A DNA stretch of 64,000 nt from Vagococcus allomyrinae (GCF_017829975.1 NZ_JAEEGA010000005.1:245038-309037); one strand, 5' to 3'; counted from the first letter of the stretch, positions 23,324 through 38,543 are shown. Translations and numbers: made by a program. Notes: generated by a model from the letters alone, not told the origin.

Positions 23324-24952
23324 ATGATTACTGTATCAAATGTTAGTTTACAATTACCCGATCGTAAGTTATTTGAAGATGTTAACATCAAATTTACACC
23401 CGGCAACTGTTACGGCTTAATCGGTGCCAACGGTGCTGGAAAGTCCACGTTTTTAAAAGTTCTGGAAGGATCAATTGATGCTTCTACAGGGACAATTACC
23501 TTAGGCCCTGATGAGCGCATGGCAACCTTAAAACAGAACCACTTCGACTATGAAGAGCAAACTGTTTTAGCCACGGTTATGATGGGACACAAACGATTGT
23601 ACGAAGTGATGCAAGAAAAAGATGCTGTTTATATGAAAGAAGACTTCACTGATGAAGACGGTATTAAAGCTGCTGAACTAGAAGGTGAATTTGCTGAATT
23701 GAATGGTTGGGAAGCTGAACCTGAAGCTGCTATGTTATTACAAGGTTTAAATATTCCTGCTGAGCTACACGATTTGAAAATGGCAGAATTAACTGCTGGT
23801 CAAAAAGTCAAAGTCTTACTGGCTCAAGCTCTTTTTGGTAAACCTGACGTATTACTATTAGATGAGCCGACAAACGGTCTAGACACTCAGTCAATTGCTT
23901 GGTTAGAAGAATTTTTAATCAACTTTGAAAATACTGTTATCGTCGTTTCCCATGACCGTCACTTTCTAAACAAAGTCTGTACGCACATGGCGGATTTAGA
24001 TTTCGGTAAAATTCAACTTTACGTTGGAAACTACGATTTCTGGTTGGAATCAAGCCAACTAGCTTCTAAACTGCAAGCTGATCAAAATTCGAAAAAAGAA
24101 GAAAAAGTCAAAGAATTACAAGACTTTATCGCTCGCTTTAGTGCTAACGCCTCAAAATCAAAACAAGCAACTTCTCGAAAAAAAATGCTTGAAAAAATTA
24201 CACTTGACGACATTCAACCCTCTTCACGTCGCTATCCCTTTGTTGGCTTTAGTCCTGAACGTGAAATTGGCAATGACTTAGTTACCGTTGAAAACATATC
24301 AAAAACAATTGACGGTAAAAAAGTGTTAGATAACATTTCATTTACTTTAACAAAAGACGATAAAGTTGCTTTTGTTGCTACTAACGATTTAGTGCCGACA
24401 GTTCTCTTTAAAATTCTAATGGGTGAAATGGAACCTGATTCCGGTTCAGTTAAATGGGGTGTGACAACGTCTCAAGCTTACTTACCAAAAGATAACTCCG
24501 ATGAATTTGAAGGCAATGAGCAAGCGATCGTTGACTGGTTACGTCAATACGCTGGCAAAGAAGAAGACGACAATACCTTCCTACGTAGTTTCTTAGGTCG
24601 TATGCTCTTCTCAGGAGAAGATGTGATGAAACCTGTTAATGTTCTTTCAGGTGGTGAGAAAGTTCGTTGCATGTTGTCTAAATTAATGCTCTCAAAGGCT
24701 AACGTTTTAGTTCTAGACGACCCTACAAACCATTTGGACCTAGAGTCTATCACAGCGCTTAACGATGGTCTAATCGCCTTTAAAGGCTCAATTTTATTTG
24801 CTTCACATGACCACCAATTTATTCAAACATTAGCTAACCGTATCATTGCTATTTCTGATAAAGGGGTAGTGGACCGTGCTGAAACAACTTACGATGAATT
24901 CTTAGAAAATAAGGACATTCAAGCACGAGTAAAAGAAATATTCAGCAACTAA
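23324..24952 (+). CDS. ykpA: ABC-F family ATPase (YkpA/YbiT-like)
   Basis: This soluble twin-ATPase protein of 542 residues likely acts on the ribosome, as ABC-F proteins do. Domain 1 has Walker A GANGAGKST (34-42), signature LTAGQKVK and Walker B LLLDEPTNGLD. The linker (QADQNSKKEEKVKELQDFIARFSANASKSKQ) is typical. Domain 2 keeps LSGGEKVR but its Walker A is replaced by VATNDLVPTVL and its Walker B is VLVLDDPTNHLD with Asp for Glu, so site 2 is probably weak or dead. The ATG at 23324 has GAGG at seven-base spacing; the TTG at 23312 is rejected. Confidence 0.9.
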   Translation: MITVSNVSLQLPDRKLFEDVNIKFTPGNCYGLIGANGAGKSTFLKVLEGSIDASTGTITLGPDERMATLKQNHFDYEEQTVLATVMMGHKRLYEVMQEKDAVYMKEDFTDEDGIKAAELEGEFAELNGWEAEPEAAMLLQGLNIPAELHDLKMAELTAGQKVKVLLAQALFGKPDVLLLDEPTNGLDTQSIAWLEEFLINFENTVIVVSHDRHFLNKVCTHMADLDFGKIQLYVGNYDFWLESSQLASKLQADQNSKKEEKVKELQDFIARFSANASKSKQATSRKKMLEKITLDDIQPSSRRYPFVGFSPEREIGNDLVTVENISKTIDGKKVLDNISFTLTKDDKVAFVATNDLVPTVLFKILMGEMEPDSGSVKWGVTTSQAYLPKDNSDEFEGNEQAIVDWLRQYAGKEEDDNTFLRSFLGRMLFSGEDVMKPVNVLSGGEKVRCMLSKLMLSKANVLVLDDPTNHLDLESITALNDGLIAFKGSILFASHDHQFIQTLANRIIAISDKGVVDRAETTYDEFLENKDIQARVKEIFSN

Positions 24953-24965
24953 ATTCCAATAAAAC

Positions 24966-25000
24966 TAGCCAAGCAAGATTAAATTGCTTGGCTAATTTTT
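24966..25000 (+). terminator. Terminator of the ABC-F gene
   Basis: TAGCCAAGCAA and TTGCTTGGCTA form a perfect 11-bp stem around GATTAAA, followed by ATTTTTT. Confidence 0.92.
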
Positions 25001-25020
25001 TACTTGCTTAATCTTCTAAG

Positions 25021-25056
25021 AAAAAGACGAGCTAAACTAAAAGTTAGCCCGTCTTT

Positions 25057-25058
<2 letters not shown>
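25021..25058 (-). terminator. Terminator of degV
   Basis: AAAAAGACG/CGTCTTTTT arms with inner GCTAA/TTAGC form a long stem that overlaps the degV stop codon. On the minus strand it ends in a T run. Confidence 0.85.
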
Positions 25059-26028
<970 letters not shown>

Positions 26029-26036
26029 CTAAATAA

Positions 26037-27338
<1,302 letters not shown>

Positions 27339-27365
27339 TCATTCTTTTTTTTAAAGTCCTTGTTC

Positions 27366-27410
27366 ATTCTAACAAGTCCCACCCATAAAATCAAGTTATA
27401 AGCGAACGTT
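27366..27410 (-). promoter_or_regulatory. purA promoter with PurBox-like site
   Basis: On the minus strand TTGATT (27389-27394) and TAGAAT (27366-27371) are 17 bases apart. Directly upstream, the plus strand reads ATAAGCGAACGTT (27398-27410), close to the PurR PurBox core with CGAAC. A second CGAAC occurs at the dnaB end near 27485. PurR control is inferred. Confidence 0.6.
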
Positions 27411-27490
27411 AACCTCATTTATCGTATTTAACACCACAAAAACCCAACTAATCATAAAAACACTTGCAAAAACAACATAAAACACGAACA

Positions 27491-28855
27491 TTAAAATTCA
27501 TCTCGTGTTGATAAAGACGAAAACTTATTGTATTCCTTAATAAATAACAACTCTACAGTTCCTCGAGCCCCGCTCCGGTTTTTTTCAATAATAACTTCTA
27601 TGATGTTATTATCTTCTTTCTCCTCTGCTGAATCGTCACCTTCCTCGTCACGATAATAATCATCACGATATAAAAAAGCGACAATATCCGCATCTTGCTC
27701 AATTGAACCCGACTCTCGAATATCCGATAAAACTGGTCGTTTATCTTGACGTTGCTCAACACCACGAGATAATTGAGACAGTGCTATAACAGGTACTTTT
27801 AATTCCTTGGCCAACTTCTTTAATTGACGGGAGATTTCAGAAACCTCTTGTTGTCTATTTTCTTTTCCGGTTCCTTCAATTAGTTGTAAGTAATCAATTA
27901 ATATCAAACCCAAATTTCCTCGTTCTTGATGTAACTTTCGACATTTGGCCCGAATTTCCGAAATTTTAATCCCTGGTGTATCGTCAATGTAAATATTTGC
28001 CTTAGATAAACTTCCCATAGCCATAATTAAATTTTGCCATTCCTCTTCATTTAATTGACCAGTTCTCAGATGTGCAGCTTCAATAGTACCTTCCGCACAC
28101 AACATCCGATTAACTAAAGAACTCGCTCCCATCTCTAGACTAAAGATAGCTACAGAATGATCTGTCTTTGTGCCAATATTCTGAGCAATATTCAGAGCAA
28201 AAGCGGTTTTCCCAACAGCTGGCCGAGCGGCCAATATAATCAATTCTTCTGGTTGAAGCCCTGCAGTCATTTTATCCAAAGCATGATACCCAGTTGGTAT
28301 TCCTGTTATTTCTTCTTCTTGTTGCGATAGACGATCAATTTCAGCGAACGTTGTGTTTAACACTTCTGATATTGATAAAAAGCCACTACGATTTCGTTTT
28401 TCTGAAACTTCTAAAATTCGGCGCTCAGCATCATCTAAAATGGCTTCAACTTCTTCGCCTTGTTCAAATCCTTGACTAACAATGTCAGTTGCCGTTTGAA
28501 TCAAACTTCGCAATAACGATTTTTGTTCAACAATTTTCGCATAATGGACTATGTTCGCAGCAGTCGGTACAGCCAACGCCAGTTCTGATAAATACGATAA
28601 ACCGCCAACGTCTTCGACCAATTTTTGATTTTCCAATTGGTCTTTTACTGTAATAACATCAATCGCTTCACTTCGATTATTCAAATTTAACATGGTTTCA
28701 AAAATCAACTGATGGCTTCGACGATAGAAATCTTTCGTTTCAATATATTCCATTGCTTCAATGATAGATTCAGCATCTAAAAAGATTGACCCTAAAACAG
28801 CTTGCTCAGCTTCAATATTTTGTGGTGGAATCCTATCTTGCATTACTTCATTCAT
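27491..28855 (-). CDS. dnaB: Replicative DNA helicase DnaB (Bacillus DnaC)
   Basis: This hexameric helicase unwinds DNA ahead of the replisome. The N-terminal primase-interacting domain (about 1-150) starts IPPQNIEAEQAVLGS. The RecA-like motor shows Walker A ARPAVGKTAFA, Walker B LILIDYLQLI and LSQLSRGVEQR. Length 454 is normal and no intein is present. It normally follows rplI directly; here nearly 970 non-coding bases separate them. Confidence 0.97.
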   Translation of the reverse strand: MNEVMQDRIPPQNIEAEQAVLGSIFLDAESIIEAMEYIETKDFYRRSHQLIFETMLNLNNRSEAIDVITVKDQLENQKLVEDVGGLSYLSELALAVPTAANIVHYAKIVEQKSLLRSLIQTATDIVSQGFEQGEEVEAILDDAERRILEVSEKRNRSGFLSISEVLNTTFAEIDRLSQQEEEITGIPTGYHALDKMTAGLQPEELIILAARPAVGKTAFALNIAQNIGTKTDHSVAIFSLEMGASSLVNRMLCAEGTIEAAHLRTGQLNEEEWQNLIMAMGSLSKANIYIDDTPGIKISEIRAKCRKLHQERGNLGLILIDYLQLIEGTGKENRQQEVSEISRQLKKLAKELKVPVIALSQLSRGVEQRQDKRPVLSDIRESGSIEQDADIVAFLYRDDYYRDEEGDDSAEEKEDNNIIEVIIEKNRSGARGTVELLFIKEYNKFSSLSTRDEF

Positions 28856-29800
28856 TCACTGTCTCTCCTATTTCATGTTTCAGCTTACATCATGCTATAA
28901 AACAAATTTCCATACTTTATTAAGACTAGCTGAACCAGTTAGCTAACCTTGAAAGAAAACTAGTAAACTATTAAGGTGAAGTTCTTTGTCACTATTCTCT
29001 CCTCAAAAAACATTTCATTATTTACTTGCAACCTTAGCATCCAGAAAACATTCTTGTTATTTTTCTACCTTCTCAATACACTTAATCAAAAAAGTTGAAC
29101 GAGGCGTTACCGTTGTTCTTATTGCCTTACTTCATTGTCCCTTAACTTCTAATGAATAACTTCCTAAAAATAACGGCATCTATTAGGAACAAGGGACATC
29201 GAAGTTAGAACTAAAAAAATAGCAACATAATTAAGTGATACTCTACTACGCATTGCGACCTTGTCCTAAAATTCTAAGCAAGTAACTCTACCAGAGTTAA
29301 AGCTCTACGTACGCTACGCTTCGTCCTTCAAAACTTAATGCTTTAGCATGGATCTGCCTTGTGAAGCAGGATCCAAACTACAATATAGAGAACGTTTTAT
29401 ACTTTCCTATAAAGTCAGAAAAGTTGAACACGGTCGTTCAACCTTGATAGTAAACAGCTAAATAGTTAAGTGACGCTAACATTTGCAACATCCTTTACCT
29501 ACAGTATGGCATAAACAACTCGAACAGTGGTAGCGGCTATTTTGATTGCTTTAACAATTCCAGACAAAGGACACTCTTCCTTTTACCCTCATTCATTACT
29601 TTTAATCATCTTAGCAGATAACCTAGAACTATCTAACACTTTATTTCGTTATTCTTATCTTAAGGACTAATTCTGTCAGAATAACGGCGGCAAATGAAAG
29701 TTATAAAGATCTATATCAATCAACCTGTAGTCAGCCTCATAAAGCCAGATCTTAATTCACATACCAAATTCCCCATCCTTTTCTTATCATTCAAAAGGAA
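28856..29800. other. 945-bp gene-free AT-rich gap between dnaB and rplI
   Basis: No frame longer than about 60 codons with a ribosome site was found. Small inverted repeats occur, such as TGGATCTGC...GCAGGATCCA at 29349-29375 and TGTCCCTT/AAGGGACA at 29138-29199. Two stretches (about 29101-29135 and 29529-29560), read on the minus strand, resemble each other and a third beyond rplI, hinting at decayed repeats. The dnaB promoter must lie near the left end, but I could not place it. Confidence 0.5.
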
Positions 29801-29824
29801 AAAGCGAATAAATCTATTCGCTTT
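29801..29824 (-). terminator. Terminator of rplI
   Basis: AAAGCGAATA and TATTCGCTTT form a 10-bp stem around AATC, overlapping the rplI stop codon and followed on the minus strand by TTCC. It separates rplI from dnaB. Confidence 0.85.
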
Positions 29825-30275
29825 ACTCTGTTACAACATGAACTCTTAATACAGCTGTCACTTCATGATGAAGTTTAACTGGAACATTACTATACCCTAA
29901 TGTTCTGATTGGCTGTGGTAAATCCATTTTGCGTTTATCTAACTTAATGTCATGTTGTTTCTTTAATGCATCAGCAACTTGCTTTGAAGGAATTGAGCCA
30001 AACAATCGGCCATCTTCACCTGCCTTAGCTTTTATTAACACTTCAAATCCCTCTGTTTCAATTTTATTTTTCAAAGTCATCGCTTCTTGCTTAATTTCTT
30101 CATCCAGTTTTTGTTTCGCTTTTTTCTGTGCAGCCAATTCACTCACATTTCCTGTCGTAGCTTCTTTAGCATAACCATTCTTAATTAAAAAGTTTTGGGC
30201 GTATCCTGAAGCAACTTCTTTGACTTCACCTTTTTTCCCTTGACCTTTGACATCTTTAGTAAAAATAACTTTCAT
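29823..30275 (-). CDS. rplI: 50S ribosomal protein L9
   Basis: The 150-residue protein binds 23S rRNA near the L1 stalk. The N-terminal RNA-binding lobe ([21 protein letters not shown]) leads to a long charged helix and the C-terminal domain ([20 protein letters not shown]). It is complete and normal in length. It is isolated here: gdpP, which usually overlaps or abuts it upstream, is missing, and a terminator follows it. Confidence 0.97.
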   Translation of the reverse strand: MKVIFTKDVKGQGKKGEVKEVASGYAQNFLIKNGYAKEATTGNVSELAAQKKAKQKLDEEIKQEAMTLKNKIETEGFEVLIKAKAGEDGRLFGSIPSKQVADALKKQHDIKLDKRKMDLPQPIRTLGYSNVPVKLHHEVTAVLRVHVVTE

Positions 30276-30372
30276 AAATCAAACACTCCTCTATATTTAT
30301 TACTCTATATATCGAGTTCTTTGTTACGTTACTCCTCTATTCTACCACAATTTCCGACTACCTCAAATAAGA

Positions 30373-30426
30373 ATTAGTCAGCAGCATTAAATGTTTCACG
30401 TGAAACATTTAATGCTGCTGACTAAT
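30373..30426. repeat. 54-bp perfect palindrome with a parS site at its centre
   Basis: The sequence from ATTAGTCAGCAGCATTAAAT through its exact reverse complement has no mismatch. The centre, TGTTTCACGTGAAACA (30392-30407), is the consensus ParB-binding parS. parS itself is only 16 bp, so the 19 extra matched bases per side need another explanation, such as cruciform formation, an RNA hairpin or a footprint of a duplication. Confidence 0.93.
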
Positions 30427-31448
30427 AAACATTTAACAGTCGAAATGATTTAGCTTCAAATTTTCAAGTTCATAAAGGACTGTAGTCTTTCTACACTGAA
30501 CCAGATCACTCTAACCTCAATAGATTAAAATGAATGGGTTTCAGATCTCCTCTGAAACAATCTCTGACCTATTAATATATCAGATAATTACTTTTCAAAA
30601 CAGCAACATGATTTAGTTAAGTCTTTAATATTATTCTCCCTTTCAATTCTTACTTACTATTCTTAAATAAAACATGATGAGAAACAAAATTGAAATGCCT
30701 CATACTTTAATACTATCACAAATCCCCTACCAATATAATTCAGTTATTCATTCGTTCATTCTGATTTATTTCGAATATACTTTTATCACTTTTCGAATCA
30801 CCTTCTATCAAACAGTTCTTAACAAGATACCTTTCCTAAATCGAGTAATAAGTACTACTAATACAGGCTGAGGATTAACCACATCATTTTTAACATCCAT
30901 GATCATTCTCAATATTACTAACTTAGATAAATTGCCAATTGTATGGACAACATAATTTGGCTTTTGAAAAGTAGTTTTTCAACTCAACAATCATTTAGCT
31001 TTAATTGATCTTGAAGCATTAGATTCAGAACGGAGTAAAAAACTATAGTGTCTTTCTTCCCCTGCCAGAAACAACGAGAATAAATTTGATGAGCTCAAAT
31101 TACTTTTCCAAATAATTACTAAGGAACCACTCACACGTTTTTTCCATTTTTTCTCTTCAACTTTATTCAATAAAACTATCTCATTTCTCATAAAAACACT
31201 TGAGCACAAAAAATTGAAGTCATATTTCTTTATGGAATTTTCAAAAGAATAGCCTTATCTTAAACTTAACGTTCAAACATAATCCATTCTCATACTCTCA
31301 TTTCTTATTTTTTTCAGATTACTTCCCTACTCACAGTGGTAGCCGCTTTGACACTTTTCAATAATTTATTACCTTCCACTACAAAAGATCACAACCTACT
31401 TTTAACTATCCCAATAAATTATCAGTACTATTCAAAATCTACACAAAA
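30427..31448. other. 1-kb gene-free AT-rich gap between rpsR and rplI
   Basis: Only short frames without ribosome sites are present. This is where gdpP (about 2 kb) lies in related genomes; I saw no recognisable remnant of its DHH or GGDEF motifs. A stretch near 31334-31360 (CAGTGGTAGCCGCT) resembles one in the dnaB-rplI gap. Confidence 0.5.
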
Positions 31449-31477
31449 AAGACAATGCTAATGATAAGCATTGTCTT
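31449..31477 (-). terminator. Terminator of rpsF-ssb-rpsR
   Basis: AAGACAATGCT and AGCATTGTCTT form a perfect 11-bp stem around a 7-base loop. On the minus strand a TTTTTTG run follows. Confidence 0.93.
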
Positions 31478-31482
31478 AATAA

Positions 31483-31728
31483 TTAGTTTTCTTCGCCTAC
31501 GAATGGAAGTAATCCCATAATACGTGCGCGTTTGATTGCTACTGTTAACGTACGTTGGTGTTTAGCACAAGTGCCAGTTACACGACGTGGTAAAATTTTA
31601 CCTCTTTCAGAGATAAATCTGCTTTTAAGCAATTCTACATTTTTATAGTCAACGTGGTCTACATGATTGGCACAGAAATAACAAACCTTACGTCTTCTTT
31701 TTCCGCCTCTTCTTTGTTGAGCCATCAT
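31483..31728 (-). CDS. rpsR: 30S ribosomal protein S18
   Basis: The 81-residue protein binds the 16S central domain with S6. It has the basic start [16 protein letters not shown] and the conserved [22 protein letters not shown] core. Cys16, Cys19 and a later Cys keep the zinc-binding form. AGGAGG precedes the first of two adjacent ATGs. It follows ssb in the rpsF-ssb-rpsR operon. Confidence 0.97.
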   Translation of the reverse strand: MMAQQRRGGKRRRKVCYFCANHVDHVDYKNVELLKSRFISERGKILPRRVTGTCAKHQRTLTVAIKRARIMGLLPFVGEEN

Positions 31729-31746
31729 TTTCCCTCCTGTTCAATT

Positions 31747-32274
31747 TTAGAATGGTAAATCATCATCTGATATGTCGATTTGTGAAGCTGAACCAAATGG
31801 ATCGGCATCACGACCAAAATCTGGCATATCTTTTTGTTGGGATGATGAAGATTGGTCAAATGATTGATTACTTTGTTGTTGGTAACCACCGCCACTGTTT
31901 TGTTGGTTTTGGTTGCCACCGTAACTCGGCTCTTGTTTTCTTTGCTCATTAGCATTTTTAGATTCTAACATTTGGAAATTGTCACATACGACTTCTGTCA
32001 CATAGACTCTTTGACCTTGTTGGTTTTCGTAGTTACGAGTTTGAATTCGTCCTACAACACCAATCAGGGAACCTTTACGAGTGTAGTTGGCTAAAGTTTC
32101 TGCAGGTTTTCTCCAGATTACACAATTAATAAAATCTGCTTCTCTATCACCACTTTGATTTGTAAAACTTCTATTTACAGCCAAAGTGAAAGTAGCAACA
32201 GCAGAACCACTAGATGTATAACGCAAGTCCGGATCTTTTGTTAAACGGCCGACAAGTACAACATTGTTAATCAA
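31747..32274 (-). CDS. ssb: Single-stranded DNA-binding protein
   Basis: This 175-residue SSB protects single-stranded DNA in replication and repair. The OB fold covers about 1-110 ([20 protein letters not shown]). A Gln/Asn/Gly/Ser-rich linker follows, and the tail ISDDDLPF is the protein-docking tip. It is the middle gene of the rpsF-ssb-rpsR operon. A parS site lies in the short gap before it. Confidence 0.97.
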   Translation of the reverse strand: MINNVVLVGRLTKDPDLRYTSSGSAVATFTLAVNRSFTNQSGDREADFINCVIWRKPAETLANYTRKGSLIGVVGRIQTRNYENQQGQRVYVTEVVCDNFQMLESKNANEQRKQEPSYGGNQNQQNSGGGYQQQSNQSFDQSSSSQQKDMPDFGRDADPFGSASQIDISDDDLPF

Positions 32275-32299
32275 ATCTCCATCCCCTTTCTCATCTTAA

Positions 32300-32315
32300 T
32301 GTTTCACGTGAAACA
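32300..32315. promoter_or_regulatory. parS site between rpsF and ssb
   Basis: TGTTTCACGTGAAACA is identical to the centre of the large palindrome at 30392-30407, 1.9 kb away. It lies in the 43-base gap between two genes, with only two further matched bases on each side. Confidence 0.93.
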
Positions 32316-32317
32316 TT

Positions 32318-32617
32318 TTAGTTCTCTTCTTTAACAATCATATGACGAATAATATCATCATTGATTTTAGCTAAACGGTCAAACTCATTGATTCCATCAG
32401 CATTTGTTGAAGAAACTTTAATGATATGGTAGATGCCTTCGCGGAAATCTTTGATTTCGTACGCTAAACGACGTTTTTCCCAATCTTTAGATTCTAAAAT
32501 CTCAGCACCGTTGTCTTTAAGAATTGCATCAAAACGATCAACTAATACTGTTTTAGCTTCTTCATCAATGTTCGGACGAATGATATACATAACTTCATAA
32601 TTCGTTACTTGACTCAT
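32318..32617 (-). CDS. rpsF: 30S ribosomal protein S6
   Basis: The 99-residue protein pairs with S18 on 16S rRNA. The start [17 protein letters not shown] and the [10 protein letters not shown] core are typical. It opens the rpsF-ssb-rpsR operon, with AAGGAGGTGAAC before the ATG and a leader hairpin upstream. Confidence 0.97.
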   Translation of the reverse strand: MSQVTNYEVMYIIRPNIDEEAKTVLVDRFDAILKDNGAEILESKDWEKRRLAYEIKDFREGIYHIIKVSSTNADGINEFDRLAKINDDIIRHMIVKEEN

Positions 32618-32639
32618 TGATAGTTCACCTCCTTATGGA

Positions 32640-32731
32640 CTTTGGCCCTATCTCAATATAGGGCAAGGAGAGTTATCTAAAATAGATTACTCACATCTTT
32701 ATACTATACTATTTTATTGCAAAAAAATCAA
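32640..32731 (-). promoter_or_regulatory. rpsF promoter and leader hairpin
   Basis: On the minus strand TTGATT (32726-32731) and TATAGT (32703-32708) are 17 bases apart. The leader then has GCCCTAT/ATAGGGC arms forming a hairpin just before the ribosome site. In other Firmicutes S6-S18 binds the rpsF leader; the exact motif was not confirmed here. Confidence 0.65.
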
Positions 32732-32842
32732 GTAAAACTTGTGAAACCAATGATTTGCTATTTTAAGTCAAATTACCTTTCTATAGCTCCGATCATAAAT
32801 AGGACTGACGAATCAAAAAGCGATTCGTCAGCCCTATTTATT

Positions 32843-35341
32843 TTATTCCTCTGTAGGTAATTCCTCAGAAGGTGATTCAACAGATAATTCTTTTTCTGTT
32901 TCTTCTACTTCTTCTGGTTCCACTTTAGCCATTGTCGAAACAATAGCATCTTCTTCTAAACGAATCAAACGAACGCCTTGAGTTGCTCGGCCAGTTTGAG
33001 ATACAGACTCTACACCAAAACGAATGATAACCCCTTTATTGGTAATCAACAAGATATCTTCTTCACCTGTAACAGTTGTTAAACCAGCTAATGGCCCATT
33101 TTTCGTTGTAATATTGGCCGTTTTAATCCCTTTACCGCCACGACCTTTAACAGGATATTCTGCCCAATTAGTTCGTTTACCATAACCATTTTCTGTAATA
33201 ACCAAGACTTCTTTACCTTCTTCAAGAATATCCATGCCCACAACATAATCATCGTCTCTCAGACGGACACCACGAACCCCTGTAGCCGTTCTACCCATGT
33301 CTCGCACATCATTCTCATCAAAGGTCACAGAATAGCCTGAGTGAGTTCCTATGATGATATTTTTAGTACCATCAGTAACCGTCACATTGATCAATTCATC
33401 ATCTTCTCGAAGGCCAATAGCGATTAATCCATTGCTCCGAATATTAGCAAAGGCAGTCACAGATGTCCGCTTGACAATTCCTTTACGAGTAGTAAAGAAT
33501 AAGAAATGTCCATCTTCCGCTTTAGCGCCAACACTGATAATGGCTTCAATTTTTTCAGAAGAATCAATGCCCAGCAAGTTTATAATCGGAATTCCTTTGG
33601 CTGTTCGACCATATTCAGGAATTTCATATCCTTTGGCTTGATAGACTTTTCCGTTATTCGTAAAGAACAACAGATTATCATGAGTAGAGCAAGAAACGAG
33701 ATTTTCCACAAAATCATCATCGTGCATTCCCATTCCTTGAACACCCCGGCCGCCACGTTTTTGACTTCTAAATTCTGAATTAGCCAAACGTTTAATATAG
33801 CCATTATGAGTTAAGGTAATCACAATGTCTTCTTCCTCAATTAAATCTTCATCCTCTAAACTCAGTACTTCACCTACTAATAATTCCGTACGGCGAGGAT
33901 CATTATATCGGTCTTTCACTTCTTGTAATTCTGTTTGAATAATCGTTACGACTCGATGATGATTAGCCAGAATATCCGCTAAGTCAGCGATTAATTCTAA
34001 TAATTCTTGATATTCTTTTTCAATCTTATCTCGTTCCAAACCGGTTAAACGACGTAAGCGCATGTCTAAAATGGCTTGAGCTTGCCGATCAGACAAAGCG
34101 AATTTTTCAATTAAAGCTGCTTTCGCCACATCATCTGATTGAGACGCACGAATCACTTTAATAATTTCATCAATATGATCTAATGCAATTCGCAACCCTT
34201 CTAAAATATGGGCTCTAGCTTCAGCTTTTTTCTTATCAAACTCAGTTCGGCGACGAATTACTTCTTCTTGATGCTTAATATAATGACTTAAGATAGGCTT
34301 TAAACCTAAAATTTTAGGTTCCCCATCGACAATTGCCAGCATATTAAACCCAAATGAATTTTGTAACGCCGTCAACTTAAATAAATTGTTTAAAATAACT
34401 GAAGCACTCACATCGCGACGAACCTCAATTACAATTCGCATACCTTCACGAGACGATTCATCCCGTAAATCAGTCATACCTTCGACACGTTTTTCACGAC
34501 TTAATTCTGCAATTCGCTCAATTAATTTGGCCTTATTAACCATATAAGGAATTTCAGTCACAACAATACGTTCTTTCCCATTTTTCATCTCTTCGATTTC
34601 TACTTTAGAACGAACTGTGATCGAACCTTTCCCCGTTTCATACGCACGACGAATACCTGATTTCCCCATGACTAAACCACCTGTTGGAAAATCTGGACCT
34701 GGTAAAACTTCCATCAATTCAGCTGTTGTTACCTCAGGATTGTCCATGACTAGCATCGTAGCATCAATTACTTCTCCCAAATTGTGTGGCGGAATATTGG
34801 TAGCCATCCCAACAGCAATTCCGGTAGTCCCATTGACGAGTAAATTAGGAAAACGAGCTGGCAAAACCAATGGTTCCCGCTCGGTCTCATCATAGTTATT
34901 CCCGAAATCAACCGTATCTTTATTAATATCACGAAGCATTTCAAGAGCAATTTTACTCATTCTAGCTTCGGTATAACGCATTGCAGCAGCGCCATCGCCA
35001 TCGACGGAACCGAAGTTACCATGACCATCCACTAACATTTGTCGGAAACTAAAGGGTTGAGCCATACGAACCATTGACTCATAAATCGCACTATCACCAT
35101 GAGGATGATACTTACCCATTACATCCCCGACAATCCGCGCTGATTTTTTATGAGGTTTATCAGGGGTTACCCCAAGATCATTCATCCCATATAAAATGCG
35201 ACGATGGACTGGTTTCAAGCCATCTCTAACATCTGGAAGAGCACGTGACACAATAACACTCATTGCATAATCAATAAATGAATCTTCCATTTCACTTGTT
35301 AGATTGACATCTTTTATATTTACTTTTAATTCATCTGTCAT
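32843..35341 (-). CDS. gyrA: DNA gyrase subunit A
   Basis: This subunit cuts and rejoins DNA during negative supercoiling. The catalytic Tyr is Tyr123 (MRYTEARM). The quinolone-resistance region reads [15 protein letters not shown], so the residues usually changed in resistance (Ser84, Glu88) are the susceptible type. Six C-terminal beta-propeller repeats follow, with the GyrA box [10 protein letters not shown] near 540. An acidic tail closes the protein. Length 832 is normal. Two hairpins lie between gyrB and gyrA. Confidence 0.98.
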   Translation of the reverse strand: MTDELKVNIKDVNLTSEMEDSFIDYAMSVIVSRALPDVRDGLKPVHRRILYGMNDLGVTPDKPHKKSARIVGDVMGKYHPHGDSAIYESMVRMAQPFSFRQMLVDGHGNFGSVDGDGAAAMRYTEARMSKIALEMLRDINKDTVDFGNNYDETEREPLVLPARFPNLLVNGTTGIAVGMATNIPPHNLGEVIDATMLVMDNPEVTTAELMEVLPGPDFPTGGLVMGKSGIRRAYETGKGSITVRSKVEIEEMKNGKERIVVTEIPYMVNKAKLIERIAELSREKRVEGMTDLRDESSREGMRIVIEVRRDVSASVILNNLFKLTALQNSFGFNMLAIVDGEPKILGLKPILSHYIKHQEEVIRRRTEFDKKKAEARAHILEGLRIALDHIDEIIKVIRASQSDDVAKAALIEKFALSDRQAQAILDMRLRRLTGLERDKIEKEYQELLELIADLADILANHHRVVTIIQTELQEVKDRYNDPRRTELLVGEVLSLEDEDLIEEEDIVITLTHNGYIKRLANSEFRSQKRGGRGVQGMGMHDDDFVENLVSCSTHDNLLFFTNNGKVYQAKGYEIPEYGRTAKGIPIINLLGIDSSEKIEAIISVGAKAEDGHFLFFTTRKGIVKRTSVTAFANIRSNGLIAIGLREDDELINVTVTDGTKNIIIGTHSGYSVTFDENDVRDMGRTATGVRGVRLRDDDYVVGMDILEEGKEVLVITENGYGKRTNWAEYPVKGRGGKGIKTANITTKNGPLAGLTTVTGEEDILLITNKGVIIRFGVESVSQTGRATQGVRLIRLEEDAIVSTMAKVEPEEVEETEKELSVESPSEELPTEE

Positions 35342-35365
35342 GAAAGCTTCTCCTTTTTAACAAAC

Positions 35366-35455
35366 TTTTTAACTCTAAAAGCTGAGTTAAAAAAACTAGA
35401 TTGATTCTTAAGTCAGAACTCTTTTCCCTACCAAGTTAATGAGGGAAAAGAGGCT
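35366..35455 (-). other. Two hairpins in the gyrB-gyrA gap
   Basis: CTCTTTTCCCT/AGGGAAAAGAG follows the gyrB stop, and TTTTTAACTC/GAGTTAAAAA lies about 25 bases before the gyrA start. The first may be a weak terminator and the second could shape gyrA translation or mRNA decay. Confidence 0.6.
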
Positions 35456-35463
35456 GATATTCA

Positions 35464-38529
<3,066 letters not shown>

Positions 38530-38543
<14 letters not shown>

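Noticed and set aside
30674..30871. 65-codon plus-strand frame in the rpsR-rplI gap
   Set aside because: No ribosome site, AT-driven composition (many Ile, Phe, Tyr) and no known family.
30991..31209. 72-codon minus-strand frame in the same gap
   Set aside because: No ribosome site and no gdpP-like motif; likely chance.
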